This document shows positions 47,126-55,145 of a stretch of DNA of 64,000 nucleotides, piece after piece (the first letter of the stretch is position 1; each line of letters begins with the position of its first letter). Under the pieces are notes generated by a model that was not told the origin of the DNA, did no database searches, and was given only the letters and a program-made list of their open reading frames with translations. The DNA comes from CAVTWJ01 sp964525605. GTDB taxonomy: Bacteria; Oederibacteriota; Muellerivitia; Muellerivitales; Muellerivitaceae. The translations under genes were made by a program, and so were the position numbers. The stretch is from NCBI GenBank assembly GCA_964525605.1, contig CAZGKT010000002.1, positions 1 through 64,000 of the forward strand. The letters are read 5' to 3'.

Positions 47126-48433
47126 TTATTCCTGAGGCGCTTCGTCCCTGTCCACGATGGCGCAGGTCAATTCGGCTTGGACTGCTATTTTTCCGTCAAT
47201 AATTGCTTTGCCAGCAATTTTTCCCACTCTCGATTTTAACACGATAACCTCAACCTCAAATCGTATTTGATCCCCCGGAAGAACCGGTTTACGAAACTTG
47301 GCTTTGTCGACTCCGGCTAGGTAAAGAATTTTTTTTCCATCTCCCCCATGCAGGAAAATCATCCCTCCCGCCTGCGCCATGGCCTCGATCACCAGGACTC
47401 CTGGCATGATGGGATGGCCTGGAAAATGCCCCTGAAAAAACGCCTCGTTGACCGTCACGTTTTTAATCGCCACTACTCTTTTCTCATCCAGTTCCAGAAC
47501 CCGGTCTATCAGCAGGAAAGGATAACGGTGCGGCAAGGCCTTTTGAATGCCCAGAATATCAATCATCTTGGCTTCCCCCTTTGTGGCGCCGGGTTTAGCT
47601 TTCCCGTTGCCGAATTTTTCAAGAATCGCTTTCGCCAGTTCCACGTGGTAACGGTGGCCGGCTTTTTTTACGGTAATCTTGGCGAGAAGAGGCCGGTTGA
47701 GGAGTGCCAGATCTCCCAGCAGATCTAACGTCTTATGGCGAACAATTTCATTTTCGTAACGAAGGGGCGGATTCAGTATTCCGTCTTTTCCAATGACGAC
47801 GGCACAATTCAGGTCCCCGCCCTTGATTAAACCCTGGCGGCGAAGCGCTTCAACCTCTTGTTCAAAACAAAAGGTTCGAGCACCCGCCAATTGGCTTGCA
47901 AAAGAACCTTTTTCAAGAAGAAACCGAAAGGACTGGTTTTCAAGCCCTGGCGCTGGAAACGAAACCTGGCAATTCAGTTCAAGACTTTCGGAAGGCTCCG
48001 CCTTGACAAGGACATCCCCGAAGGACATTTCAAAGGTTTCGGTAACCCTCAAAGGTTCGATCGGTTTTCCCTGTTCTACCACCCCGCAGTTCTCCAACCC
48101 CTCATAAAAAGGCATAGCACTGCCATCCATAATCGGCACTTCCTCGGAATCTATCTCAATTAACAAATTGTCGAGAAAAAGCCCCTGTATCGCCGAAAGT
48201 AAATGTTCTACCGTATGGACGCTAGCGCCTTTTTCTCCACTGAGTGTGGTTCCCCGGGCGGTATTGGTCACCCCAAGAGGTGTTATGGGTATGGAAGCTT
48301 GAAGATCCGTGCGGTAAAAAGAAATTCCGGAATTTTCAGGAGCGGGTAAAACTGTCAAATGAGCGGTTTTACCGGTATGAAGCCCCCGCCCCTCAAATCG
48401 AGCGGCTTTAGCCAAAGTTCGTTGAGCCCTCAT
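47126..48433 (-). CDS. lpxC/fabZ: Bifunctional LpxC deacetylase / FabZ 3-hydroxyacyl-ACP dehydratase
   Basis: 435 aa. Residues 1-280 are LpxC, the zinc deacetylase and committed lipid A step: zinc His in TVEHLLSAI, EEVPIMDGSA, and HKTLDLLGDL with its His and Asp. Residues 288-430 are FabZ: LPHRYPFLLIDRV with catalytic His, and FPGHPIMPGVLVIEAMAQ with catalytic Glu. The join is short (GKAKPGATKGEAK). The fusion is known from Bacteroidota and relatives and lets one chain balance lipid A and fatty acid flux. The ATG overlaps the lpxD stop (ATGA). Confidence 0.97.
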   Translation of the reverse strand: MRAQRTLAKAARFEGRGLHTGKTAHLTVLPAPENSGISFYRTDLQASIPITPLGVTNTARGTTLSGEKGASVHTVEHLLSAIQGLFLDNLLIEIDSEEVPIMDGSAMPFYEGLENCGVVEQGKPIEPLRVTETFEMSFGDVLVKAEPSESLELNCQVSFPAPGLENQSFRFLLEKGSFASQLAGARTFCFEQEVEALRRQGLIKGGDLNCAVVIGKDGILNPPLRYENEIVRHKTLDLLGDLALLNRPLLAKITVKKAGHRYHVELAKAILEKFGNGKAKPGATKGEAKMIDILGIQKALPHRYPFLLIDRVLELDEKRVVAIKNVTVNEAFFQGHFPGHPIMPGVLVIEAMAQAGGMIFLHGGDGKKILYLAGVDKAKFRKPVLPGDQIRFEVEVIVLKSRVGKIAGKAIIDGKIAVQAELTCAIVDRDEAPQE

Positions 48434-49467
48434 GAGGGCTCCTTTTTTTCCAGTTTTTCAAAAGTCTTTTCAAGCCGTCGTAACCGTTTGATCATATCGG
48501 GTAACTGCCTGTAAGCAGCCACATTCTTCATTTCTACGGACATGGGGCTGGAGGGAGAACCCCAGTAAACACCTTTTTCCGGAATATCTTCCATGACTCC
48601 TGTTCGCGTGGCCAGGGTAACGTGATCTCCAATTTTTAAATGCCCCGCCAATCCTACTTGCCCGCCCATGACAACTTGATTCCCGATATGGGTTGAGCCG
48701 GAAATCCCCGTCTGAGAAACTATGATTGTATTTTCTCCAATCACCACGTTATGGGCGATCTGGACCAAATTATCTACTTTTGTCCCCTTCCCAATCCGGG
48801 TGGAACCTAAGGCGGCCCGATCCACGCAAGTATTGGCACCTAATTCCACATCGTCTTCCAAAACCACGTTTCCCACCTGAGGTATTTTTTCATACGTGCC
48901 ACTATCAGGGGCAAACCCAAAACCATCACCCCCGATGGCAACGCCAGGCTGAAGAATGACCCGGTTTCCAAGAATACATTTTTCCCGAACCGTTACATTC
49001 GAATAAAGAATACAGTCCGCACCCACTACCGCTTCCTGCCCGATAAAAACTCCGGGATACAACACGGTCCGTGCGCCTACCTGGGCTCCTGACGCGACCA
49101 CAGCGCCCGGATAAATAGTCGCGGAAGTTTCTACCGTGGCGTTGGGATGGACCCAGGCGCCTTCTTGAACGCCCGGTTCAGGTTTGGCTGGAGGATAAAA
49201 AAGTTGAAGAAGCTTGGGTAATTTCGCGTAGGGATTGGGAACCAAAAGAAAGGGCTTCGATAGGCCTGGAAGAGGTTTTTCCAAAAGAATGGCCGAAGCG
49301 TGAGTCGCTTCGGCCATTTTTGCGTATTTGGGATTGGTGAGAAATGTGATATGGCCTTCCGTCGCGGCATCAAGAGGTGCCAAGCCGGTTAGGGTGATTG
49401 ATCCATCCCCCGTGAACGTTCCACCGATTTCTGCGGCCAATTGTTCTAGGGTGAAGGATAAAACCAT
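48430..49467 (-). CDS. lpxD: UDP-3-O-(3-hydroxyacyl)glucosamine N-acyltransferase
   Basis: 345 aa. An N-terminal uridine-binding domain (1-100) precedes a beta-helix of hexapeptide repeats (about 105-300; HPNATVETSATIYPGAVV, GGDGFGFAPDSGTYEKIPQ). The catalytic His is in QIAHNVVIGENT. A C-terminal helix ends KTFEKLEKKEPS. It follows the skp gene by 20 bases and overlaps lpxC/fabZ. Confidence 0.97.
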   Translation of the reverse strand: MVLSFTLEQLAAEIGGTFTGDGSITLTGLAPLDAATEGHITFLTNPKYAKMAEATHASAILLEKPLPGLSKPFLLVPNPYAKLPKLLQLFYPPAKPEPGVQEGAWVHPNATVETSATIYPGAVVASGAQVGARTVLYPGVFIGQEAVVGADCILYSNVTVREKCILGNRVILQPGVAIGGDGFGFAPDSGTYEKIPQVGNVVLEDDVELGANTCVDRAALGSTRIGKGTKVDNLVQIAHNVVIGENTIIVSQTGISGSTHIGNQVVMGGQVGLAGHLKIGDHVTLATRTGVMEDIPEKGVYWGSPSSPMSVEMKNVAAYRQLPDMIKRLRRLEKTFEKLEKKEPS

Positions 49468-49487
49468 GGAAATTTCCAGACCCTCGT

Positions 49488-50006
49488 TTACTTGGAATCC
49501 GCCTTATCGGCCGTGAATTTAGGATCCTTCTCAATTTCGTCTGTCAGGTCTGTGCCGCCTTTAACATATGCCGTCTTCTCGCTGTCGAGCACCAGATCAA
49601 AACCCTTATCTTTGGCCACACCAGCGATGATTCCTTTGATCTCAACCAAGACGCCTTGGGTCATATCATTTTCTTTAGTCTGAAGGTCTGAAGCAACCTG
49701 ACTCTTTGCCTTGGTGTATTCGTCCATTTTCACGCCGAACAACTCTTTCTTTTCTTGCTTGTCCTTTTTGGAAAGAACCGAACTGTTGTTTTGCAATTCA
49801 TTTTGGAGATCTTTCAATTCATCCTCCATTGGGGTTAACTCTTTAATTTTCTTTTTCTCAATTTCTTTCAATTGATCTTCGGCCTTTTGGGTGCCTGGAT
49901 AATCCTTAAAAAGTTTTTGAAGATCAACGGTGGCTATTTTTATGTCTCCAGCCAAGGCCAGACCCGCGACAAGGAAAGCAGCTAAAAACAAAGAAATGAA
50001 ACGCAT
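49488..50006 (-). CDS. skp: OmpH/Skp-family periplasmic chaperone
   Basis: 172 aa with a signal peptide (MRFISLFLAAFLVAGLALAG). Long charged helices follow, DLQKLFKDYPGTQKAEDQL to SQVASDLQTKEND, as in the tentacle chaperone Skp that carries outer-membrane proteins to the BAM complex. The C-terminus has the IAGVAKDKGFDLVLDSEK pattern of this family. It is the first gene of the lpx operon, as in many Gram-negatives; bamA is not beside it here. Confidence 0.92.
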   Translation of the reverse strand: MRFISLFLAAFLVAGLALAGDIKIATVDLQKLFKDYPGTQKAEDQLKEIEKKKIKELTPMEDELKDLQNELQNNSSVLSKKDKQEKKELFGVKMDEYTKAKSQVASDLQTKENDMTQGVLVEIKGIIAGVAKDKGFDLVLDSEKTAYVKGGTDLTDEIEKDPKFTADKADSK

Positions 50007-50038
50007 GGAATCTCCTTAAGTTAAAAAATTGAGGGTGG

Positions 50039-50067
50039 ATTCTAGCACGTGAGTTACGACAGGGCAA
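50039..50067 (-). promoter_or_regulatory. Promoter of the skp-lpx operon
   Basis: On the minus strand TTGCCC (50062-50067), 17 bases, TAGAAT (50039-50044). The start would fall about 25 bases before the skp ATG, whose AAGGAG ribosome site is clear. Confidence 0.65.
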
Positions 50068-50102
50068 CGGAAGGATATCGAGGACGGGCTGAGGGGTCGG
50101 TT

Positions 50103-50477
50103 TTAAGCCCCAAATACCTTTAAATAACCGTTCAATACTTCCCTGAAATGAGGATGCATTCCTGTGAAACTTACCCCATATTCAAATCGTCCTTGATTGG
50201 GGAAATTTTGGTGGTTTGCCCTAACCACTTCCCCTTCTGCGCGAAGAACTTCCTCCAGGTTTTCAAGGGGAAATTCCAATTCAAGAACCGATCCCAATTC
50301 AAAATAATTTTTTGTAGTAAGAAAAAAACCCGTTCGACTTAAGTTGGACATCATGTTATTACCATTGTGAAGTTCAGGTTCCGGTTTTTCCCCCTCCGGC
50401 GATCTTAGCAGGCGTAATCTTAATGGAATACGCACGGGAATCCTTAAGGCACGCGTTTTTTCGCCAGAAGGATGCAT
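50103..50477 (-). CDS. PilZ-domain protein (second of a coupled pair)
   Basis: 124 aa. PilZ domain with an Arg-rich N-terminal switch (RIPVRIPLRLR) and the NLSRTG turn (N-x-S-x-x-G), the two c-di-GMP-binding elements, though the Arg motif is less regular than in its neighbour. The ATG shares bases with the upstream stop (TAATG). A stand-alone PilZ protein probably passes a c-di-GMP signal to a partner. Confidence 0.82.
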   Translation of the reverse strand: MHPSGEKTRALRIPVRIPLRLRLLRSPEGEKPEPELHNGNNMMSNLSRTGFFLTTKNYFELGSVLELEFPLENLEEVLRAEGEVVRANHQNFPNQGRFEYGVSFTGMHPHFREVLNGYLKVFGA

Positions 50478-50842
50478 TAATTCCCATTCTCCATCTTAAA
50501 AAACTCCATCAAGTTCGCCAGATCTTCCTTAAAGACCGGAATAAAGTGAATTCCACAGTGCCAGGAACCTCCCGGAGCTATCTCACGGCACCAAACTACT
50601 TTTGCCACAGACCTCACGATTCCCTTTTCTGGAATCGTCATTTCTAATTCAACGATATCACCCACATCCAGCTTTCGAGCCGTAAGAATCTGAAGCCCCC
50701 CCAGGCTTAAATCTTGGATTTCAGCCTTTTGGTCCAGATGATTATCCGCTACTTCTTCCGGAAGGCGTTCCAAATCAAAAACCTTGAGCCTAACCGGCAA
50801 AGAAAGAAGAACACGGTTTTCTTGGCGCTTCTCAATGTACAT
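50477..50842 (-). CDS. PilZ-domain protein (first of a coupled pair)
   Basis: 121 aa. PilZ domain with RQENR (RxxxR) at residues 5-9 and DLSLGG (DxSxxG) near 46, so c-di-GMP binding looks intact. The rest is the usual beta-barrel ending WHCGIHFIPVFKEDL. It is translationally coupled to a second PilZ gene. No cyclase or phosphodiesterase gene is nearby. Confidence 0.87.
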   Translation of the reverse strand: MYIEKRQENRVLLSLPVRLKVFDLERLPEEVADNHLDQKAEIQDLSLGGLQILTARKLDVGDIVELEMTIPEKGIVRSVAKVVWCREIAPGGSWHCGIHFIPVFKEDLANLMEFFKMENGN

Positions 50843-51050
50843 TTTCGATTCTCAGAATAGCGGATTCATCGGCGGCAATCGTTCAAACGAGGTCGAAATA
50901 AAACCGATGAAATTCCCTTAATAAAATTAGCGACGATCTCTCGTTAGACACCGATCAACAGATTCCAATAAAAGAGATGCCTTCACGGAAGTTCAATACA
51001 AAAATTAGGGAAAAATGTTTTTTAAATTCGCCGAGAAAATGCCTGACGAT

Positions 51051-52079
51051 TTATAAAAAGAGAAGGACGACGGTTACAACCGCCGTTGCTCCAACTGCCA
51101 GAATTTTAATTGCACTTGAAGGCTTTTGCTTTTTCGAATCTAGATTGCTGACCTTCATGGCGTCAAAGGGACGTCCGTAACTCCAGAAATCTTCTTCTTG
51201 AATCGCAGGTTGTTCCTGGCTAGCCGCAGCGGAAGAAGCCATCGCTGGAGCAGTTTGCCCCGACACCATTCCCGCGAATGGCATGAAATTCAAGCGGCCA
51301 TAGCTGGGGTTGTAGGCTCCGTCGTAAATCGTGCGCATAATCTGTTGGGCATCCGCCAAGCGAAAATCGTTATTGGGCACCGCCAAAAGTTTTGGCGAAT
51401 AGTTAACCATGTTGTACTTGAGATTGTTGTAAACGCGATTATCAGAAATCGACGGCATACCGAAGTCTTTGAAATAAATGCCAAAGTTATTGTTGTAAAT
51501 GTCGTTCTTAGATACAACCGGACTCGCCGTGTCCGACAAAAGCGCGATACCCACTCCATTGGCAGTTATGCGATTTCCTATAATTTGAGCTTGTGAATTA
51601 GCTAGCACTTCCACGCCTGTTTTTGACCCATAGATGGCGCACTGGGTGATCGTGGGAGAACAACCATTAAAGATGATCCGTCCCCCTTTAACCAAACAGC
51701 CTTGAAGGATCGAATTTACGGAATCAGAATTAGCAAAATAAAGCGCTCCCCATAAAGAACCTGCAACCGCCGGGGCGAAGGATATTGGAGTAACGGAATT
51801 GCCAATAGCTCTCAATCCCCCCTGAATCACCAAGTTGGGCCCTGAACCTGGTTTACCAGAAGCTGGAGCCATAAACTGAACTGTGACCCCCGGGTCAATG
51901 GTTAGAATTGCGCCTTTGTTTACAACGATATCATTTTGAAGAACATAAGGACTGTTAGCTTGAGTCCATTCAGCGGAAACGGCAATCGCGTCACGAACAT
52001 ATGTAGGGCCTAATGCCAACGCTGGATTTTCAAGACTTAAAAACAGGGTAACGGCAGCGAAGGCATATCGAAATTTCAT
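51051..52079 (-). CDS. Secreted beta-helix protein with C-terminal membrane anchor
   Basis: 342 aa. Signal peptide MKFRYAFAAVTLFLSLENPALA. Residues 45-235 are a right-handed parallel beta-helix of the NosD/polygenic-repeat type (IIFNGCSPTITQCAIYGSK, NSQAQIIGNRITANGVGI, VVSKNDIYNNNFGIYF). An Ala/Ser-rich linker and then a hydrophobic helix form the last 20 residues (AIKILAVGATAVVTVVLLFL). It could bind or cleave polysaccharide at the cell surface, but no catalytic site is apparent. Nothing in its surroundings names a role. Confidence 0.75.
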   Translation of the reverse strand: MKFRYAFAAVTLFLSLENPALALGPTYVRDAIAVSAEWTQANSPYVLQNDIVVNKGAILTIDPGVTVQFMAPASGKPGSGPNLVIQGGLRAIGNSVTPISFAPAVAGSLWGALYFANSDSVNSILQGCLVKGGRIIFNGCSPTITQCAIYGSKTGVEVLANSQAQIIGNRITANGVGIALLSDTASPVVSKNDIYNNNFGIYFKDFGMPSISDNRVYNNLKYNMVNYSPKLLAVPNNDFRLADAQQIMRTIYDGAYNPSYGRLNFMPFAGMVSGQTAPAMASSAAASQEQPAIQEEDFWSYGRPFDAMKVSNLDSKKQKPSSAIKILAVGATAVVTVVLLFL

Positions 52080-52118
52080 TGAAGGTAGCCTCGGAGGAAA
52101 GAATGAAAACTGAGTTTA

Positions 52119-52146
52119 AGTCTAACAAAACAGCTAATGTTTGCAA
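52119..52146 (-). promoter_or_regulatory. Candidate promoter of the beta-helix gene
   Basis: On the minus strand TTGCAA (52141-52146), a 16-base spacer, then TAGACT (52119-52124) with an upstream TG (extended -10). The start of the coding region is about 35 bases on. Confidence 0.45.
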
Positions 52147-52514
52147 AGTTTAAATTACCTTCGGCCAATTGAAATCCATTAAACGTTAAAGCCATTCGCT
52201 GAAAAAGAAGCGACAATTTAATCGGCTTTTATATTTAGCCAACCATCTTAACTGAACAATCCTCGATCATTTTTGATAAGAACTCCCACTAAACTCTGCG
52301 AACAGCTTGAAGTAAATCTGCCAAAAACTAAGTATTTAACCGCTTTGTTAAAAACAAACTCCCTTCCATGAAAACCAGGTCGGGTTGTAATGTTTGAATT
52401 TAAAAACGGAGAGGTGTCCGAATCACATCAAAAAACAAGGTTATATCAACGGGTTAAATCGACCAAACCCTAGGATCGTAATTAAAATGGAAGCCTTAGT
52501 TTCAAGGAATAAAT
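52147..52514. other. AT-rich intergenic stretch between tmRNA and the beta-helix promoter
   Basis: 368 bases without a credible gene on either strand. Several A/T runs but no clear terminator hairpin for tmRNA were found. Confidence 0.6.
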
Positions 52515-52857
52515 TGGTGGAGGTGGTGGGAATCGAACCCACGTCCTGAAAAACATCCATAATGGGCCCTACGTGCGTAGCTCCGGAAAGTATCTCACCC
52601 CCCACTCGCTCCCGAGCGGCCGGCGGAGAGCCAGTCCCTTTGTTTCTCGTCCGTCCATCGGTGGAACAACCCTGATCCGGACCAGCCTACTGCTTACGTT
52701 TTATCCCCTTAATAGGCATCAAGGGTAAAACGCTAGCCGCTTTAAGCGGCGAGAGCTAACTGATTGTCGGCAGTTAAACCGTTGCCATGTTTGACGAGCG
52801 ATGGCGCCTCGACACGCACCCAAAAGTTCAGTTCCCCAGTCGAAACCGGTCACCCCC
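52515..52857 (-). ncRNA. ssrA: tmRNA (transfer-messenger RNA)
   Basis: Rescues stalled ribosomes. The ends pair as a tRNA acceptor: 5' GGGGGTG with 3' CACCTCC, then A and an encoded CCA at 52515-52517. The T arm GGTTCGATTCCCACC and the 5' GACCGGTTTCGACTGGGG element are diagnostic. The tag reading frame at 52742-52771 gives ADNQLALAA followed by TAA, so with the charged Ala the tag is AADNQLALAA. The RNA is one-piece, 343 nt. It starts 31 bases after the ferredoxin gene stop and has no strong promoter of its own. Confidence 0.97.
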
Positions 52858-52888
52858 ACTTTCCAAAAAAGATACCAACCGGCTTACT

Positions 52889-53185
52889 TTACGACTGGAT
52901 TCCCAGTTTGGCAAGAATGGCGGGCACATCACTTAATTCGGTGTGTTTAAACCATATGTTATCGGGATAAAGGATCACATTCGCCCCTTCCTCGCAGACG
53001 TCCAGGCAGTAAGACTTAGAAACCCTGATTTTCCCGGCCAGACCTGCCTTTTTCACTTCGTCCTTAAGACAGGCGGCCAACGCTTTTCCACAATGGGTAG
53101 CCCCGCAAGAAACCCGCTCACCCTCAGGCCTTTCATTGACACAAACAAATAGGTATTTTTCAAACTCCGGCTTCGAAGAATCCAT
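52889..53185 (-). CDS. Thioredoxin-like [2Fe-2S] ferredoxin
   Basis: 98 aa. Cys ligands are C15 (FVCVNERPEG), a second Cys about 12 residues later (VSCGATHCG) and the C-x3-C pair in SYCLDVC. This is the pattern of the Shethna-type, thioredoxin-fold [2Fe-2S] ferredoxins. The ATG shares bases with the yjbQ stop (TAATG). It may supply electrons for a sulfur or nitrogen reaction; the partner is not visible. Confidence 0.88.
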   Translation of the reverse strand: MDSSKPEFEKYLFVCVNERPEGERVSCGATHCGKALAACLKDEVKKAGLAGKIRVSKSYCLDVCEEGANVILYPDNIWFKHTELSDVPAILAKLGIQS

Positions 53186-53598
53186 TACTCCCCCATCACT
53201 TTAATGAGTAGCCGCTTTTTCCTTTGACCGTCAAACTCGGCGTAATAAACCTGCTGCCAAGGTCCAAAATCCAGCTTGCCATCGGTTACGGGCACAATAA
53301 CTTCATGGTGTATCAAAAGGCTTTTCAAGTGCGAATCCCCATTGGTTTCCCCGGTTCGGTGATGGCGATAGTCCTGGCGGAAAGGGGCCAATTTTTCCAG
53401 CCACTCGTCGATATCGGCGATCAAGCCGTCCTCCGCGTCATTGACGTAAACCCCGGCCGTAATGTGCATGGCCGAAACAAGGACCATGCCTTCCTTGATT
53501 CCACTCTTTTCAACGGCCTTTTCCACCTCGCTCGTGATATTAATGTATTCACGATGTTTTTTCGTTTGGAACCAAAGATGTTCGGTATGGAATTTCAT
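53185..53598 (-). CDS. YjbQ/UPF0047 family protein
   Basis: 137 aa, the usual size. Family marks are NITSEVEKAV, MHITAGVYVNDAEDGL and GPWQQVYYAEFDG, with His residues in HITAG and HHEVIVP. E. coli YjbQ has weak thiamine-phosphate synthase activity, but the true role of the family is unsettled. A good AGGAGG site precedes the ATG. It is translationally coupled to the ferredoxin gene. Confidence 0.9.
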   Translation of the reverse strand: MKFHTEHLWFQTKKHREYINITSEVEKAVEKSGIKEGMVLVSAMHITAGVYVNDAEDGLIADIDEWLEKLAPFRQDYRHHRTGETNGDSHLKSLLIHHEVIVPVTDGKLDFGPWQQVYYAEFDGQRKKRLLIKVMGE

Positions 53599-53647
53599 AG
53601 GGCCTCCTAAAAATCAAAAATCATCCCTGCAGAGGAATCAGGGCGGC

Positions 53648-54067
53648 TCACTGAAGCGATGGCGCGACGGGCTCCTCTTGAAATTGCTCATGTCCATCCA
53701 AAACCCAGGATTTCATCGAAGCGAACTTTCCCTCTTGAATCGACATGATGACATAGGAAAATCCAGGCCAAGCCGCCTGCCGGTCGGTTTCAGACGCCTT
53801 GTCCGGATGGTCGGGATGCGAATGGAAAATTCCGATGACATCCAGCCCCTTTTTCCGGGCCAGGGCCTCACCCTTCATGTAATCGTGGGGGTCCATGTCG
53901 TACCGGGTCTCGGGCTTAAGCTTGTTCAAGTTTCCGCATTCAAAAACCTCAGAGACTTCACGGATTTCACCAGACTTGCCAAACATCAAACCGCAAATCT
54001 CGTAAGGGTATCCCTTTTCAGCTATTCCCATCATTTCGATTTGTGCGCTACGGGTAAAACGAACCAT
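53648..54067 (-). CDS. JAMM/MPN+ metalloprotease (Mec-like)
   Basis: 139 aa. The zinc motif is complete: an upstream Glu (EICGLMFG) and HSHPDHPDKASETD, which fits H-x-H-x7-S-x2-D. Bacterial JAMM proteins beside CysM cut a peptide-linked cysteine or process ubiquitin-like sulfur carriers. In actinobacteria Mec+ frees cysteine from CysO. It lies 10 bases after the cysteine synthase gene, which supports that role. No CysO/ThiS-like gene is in the cluster. Confidence 0.88.
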   Translation of the reverse strand: MVRFTRSAQIEMMGIAEKGYPYEICGLMFGKSGEIREVSEVFECGNLNKLKPETRYDMDPHDYMKGEALARKKGLDVIGIFHSHPDHPDKASETDRQAAWPGFSYVIMSIQEGKFASMKSWVLDGHEQFQEEPVAPSLQ

Positions 54068-54077
54068 ATGATTTCCT

Positions 54078-54986
54078 TTATTCCCAAACCCGAGTGGACA
54101 GGTACTTGTCGCCCGAATCCGGAAAAATCGTGACGATACAGCCCGAGCCTATTTTCTTAGCCAGTTTCACACAACCCGAAAGCGCCCCACCGCAAGAAAG
54201 CCCAAGAAGCAGCCCTTCCTTGCGAGCCAAAACCTTCACCCACTCATAGGCTTCGTCGGTATCGATGGGAATTTTTTCATCAAATCCTTTAGGGTCGTAA
54301 ATGCCCGGCACAATAGATGACGCCATGTGTTTCCAGCCCTCCAAACCGTGAAAGGGTTCAGCGGGCTCTAGCGCCACCAGCTTGACCGAGGGCTTCATTT
54401 CTTTGATGCGCTTACCCGTGCCCATCAGTGTTCCGCTGGTGCCAATTCCTGCCGCAAAATGGGTAATTCGATCCCCCGCCAGCTCCATAATTTCCTCGGC
54501 GGTGGAAAGGTAATGAGCCTTCGGATTTTCGGGATTGTTGTACTGATCCGGAACGAAATAACGGTCCGGGTTTTCCAGGGCCAACTTCCGAGCCAACCGA
54601 ATGGCCCCGTCCGATCCTTCCATCTCGCTGGAATAATGCACTTCGACGTTATAAGTCTCAAGGATGCGCTTGCGCTCTTCGCTCACGTTGGCCGGCAGGG
54701 CTAAAACCACCTTGTACCCCAAGGCCGCGCCGATCATGGCGTAGGCAATTCCAGTGTTGCCCGAGGTGGCGTCTAGTATCGCCTTATCCTTCGTCAGCTT
54801 GCCAGCCTTAATACCTTCTTCGATCATTCGCAGTGCCGGTCTATCTTTTACTGAACCGCCCGGATTAAAACTTTCCAATTTGGCGAGGATGGTAACGCCG
54901 GGCACCCCATGACAATGCACCTCGACGAGGGGGGTCTTTCCCACCAGTTCGGTCACGCTGTCATGAATTGTTTTTGTTTCGGCCAA
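54078..54986 (-). CDS. Cysteine synthase (CysM-like, PLP-dependent)
   Basis: 302 aa with a TTG start at 54986, GGGGAG upstream. The fold-type II PLP enzyme shows the Schiff-base Lys in SVKDRPA, the substrate loop TSGNTG and the phosphate-binding GIGTSGTLMGTG. The C-terminal GLSCGGALSG and FPDSGDKYLST complete it. It makes cysteine from an activated serine and a sulfur donor. Coupling with a JAMM protease suggests that the donor is a protein thiocarboxylate, as for mycobacterial CysM, rather than free sulfide. Confidence 0.9.
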   Translation of the reverse strand: MAETKTIHDSVTELVGKTPLVEVHCHGVPGVTILAKLESFNPGGSVKDRPALRMIEEGIKAGKLTKDKAILDATSGNTGIAYAMIGAALGYKVVLALPANVSEERKRILETYNVEVHYSSEMEGSDGAIRLARKLALENPDRYFVPDQYNNPENPKAHYLSTAEEIMELAGDRITHFAAGIGTSGTLMGTGKRIKEMKPSVKLVALEPAEPFHGLEGWKHMASSIVPGIYDPKGFDEKIPIDTDEAYEWVKVLARKEGLLLGLSCGGALSGCVKLAKKIGSGCIVTIFPDSGDKYLSTRVWE

Positions 54987-55049
54987 AATTTTCTCCCCAC
55001 CTAACTAAGAACCTACGGTAACCCCACGATTCCTGCGGAATCTTTGGGC

Positions 55050-55092
55050 TTATGGGCTGCTTTGTCGCCTATTCAAATTTTGCAGCCCATAA
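55050..55092. repeat. Inverted repeat between eno terminator and cysM
   Basis: TTATGGGCTGC and GCAGCCCATAA are perfect 11-base complements separated by 21 bases. The right arm touches the eno terminator. It may extend that terminator or act as an operator for the cysteine cluster. Confidence 0.5.
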
Positions 55093-55126
55093 AAAAAGGC
55101 GAGCCCCAAAGGAGCCCGCCTTTTTT
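55091..55126 (-). terminator. Terminator after eno
   Basis: A GC-rich hairpin (AGGCG-loop-CGCCT with short internal mismatches) is flanked by A7 and T6, so it can work in both directions. It sits 20 bases past the eno stop. Confidence 0.85.
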
Positions 55127-55145
55127 ACCCTAAATAGTCTATCGA

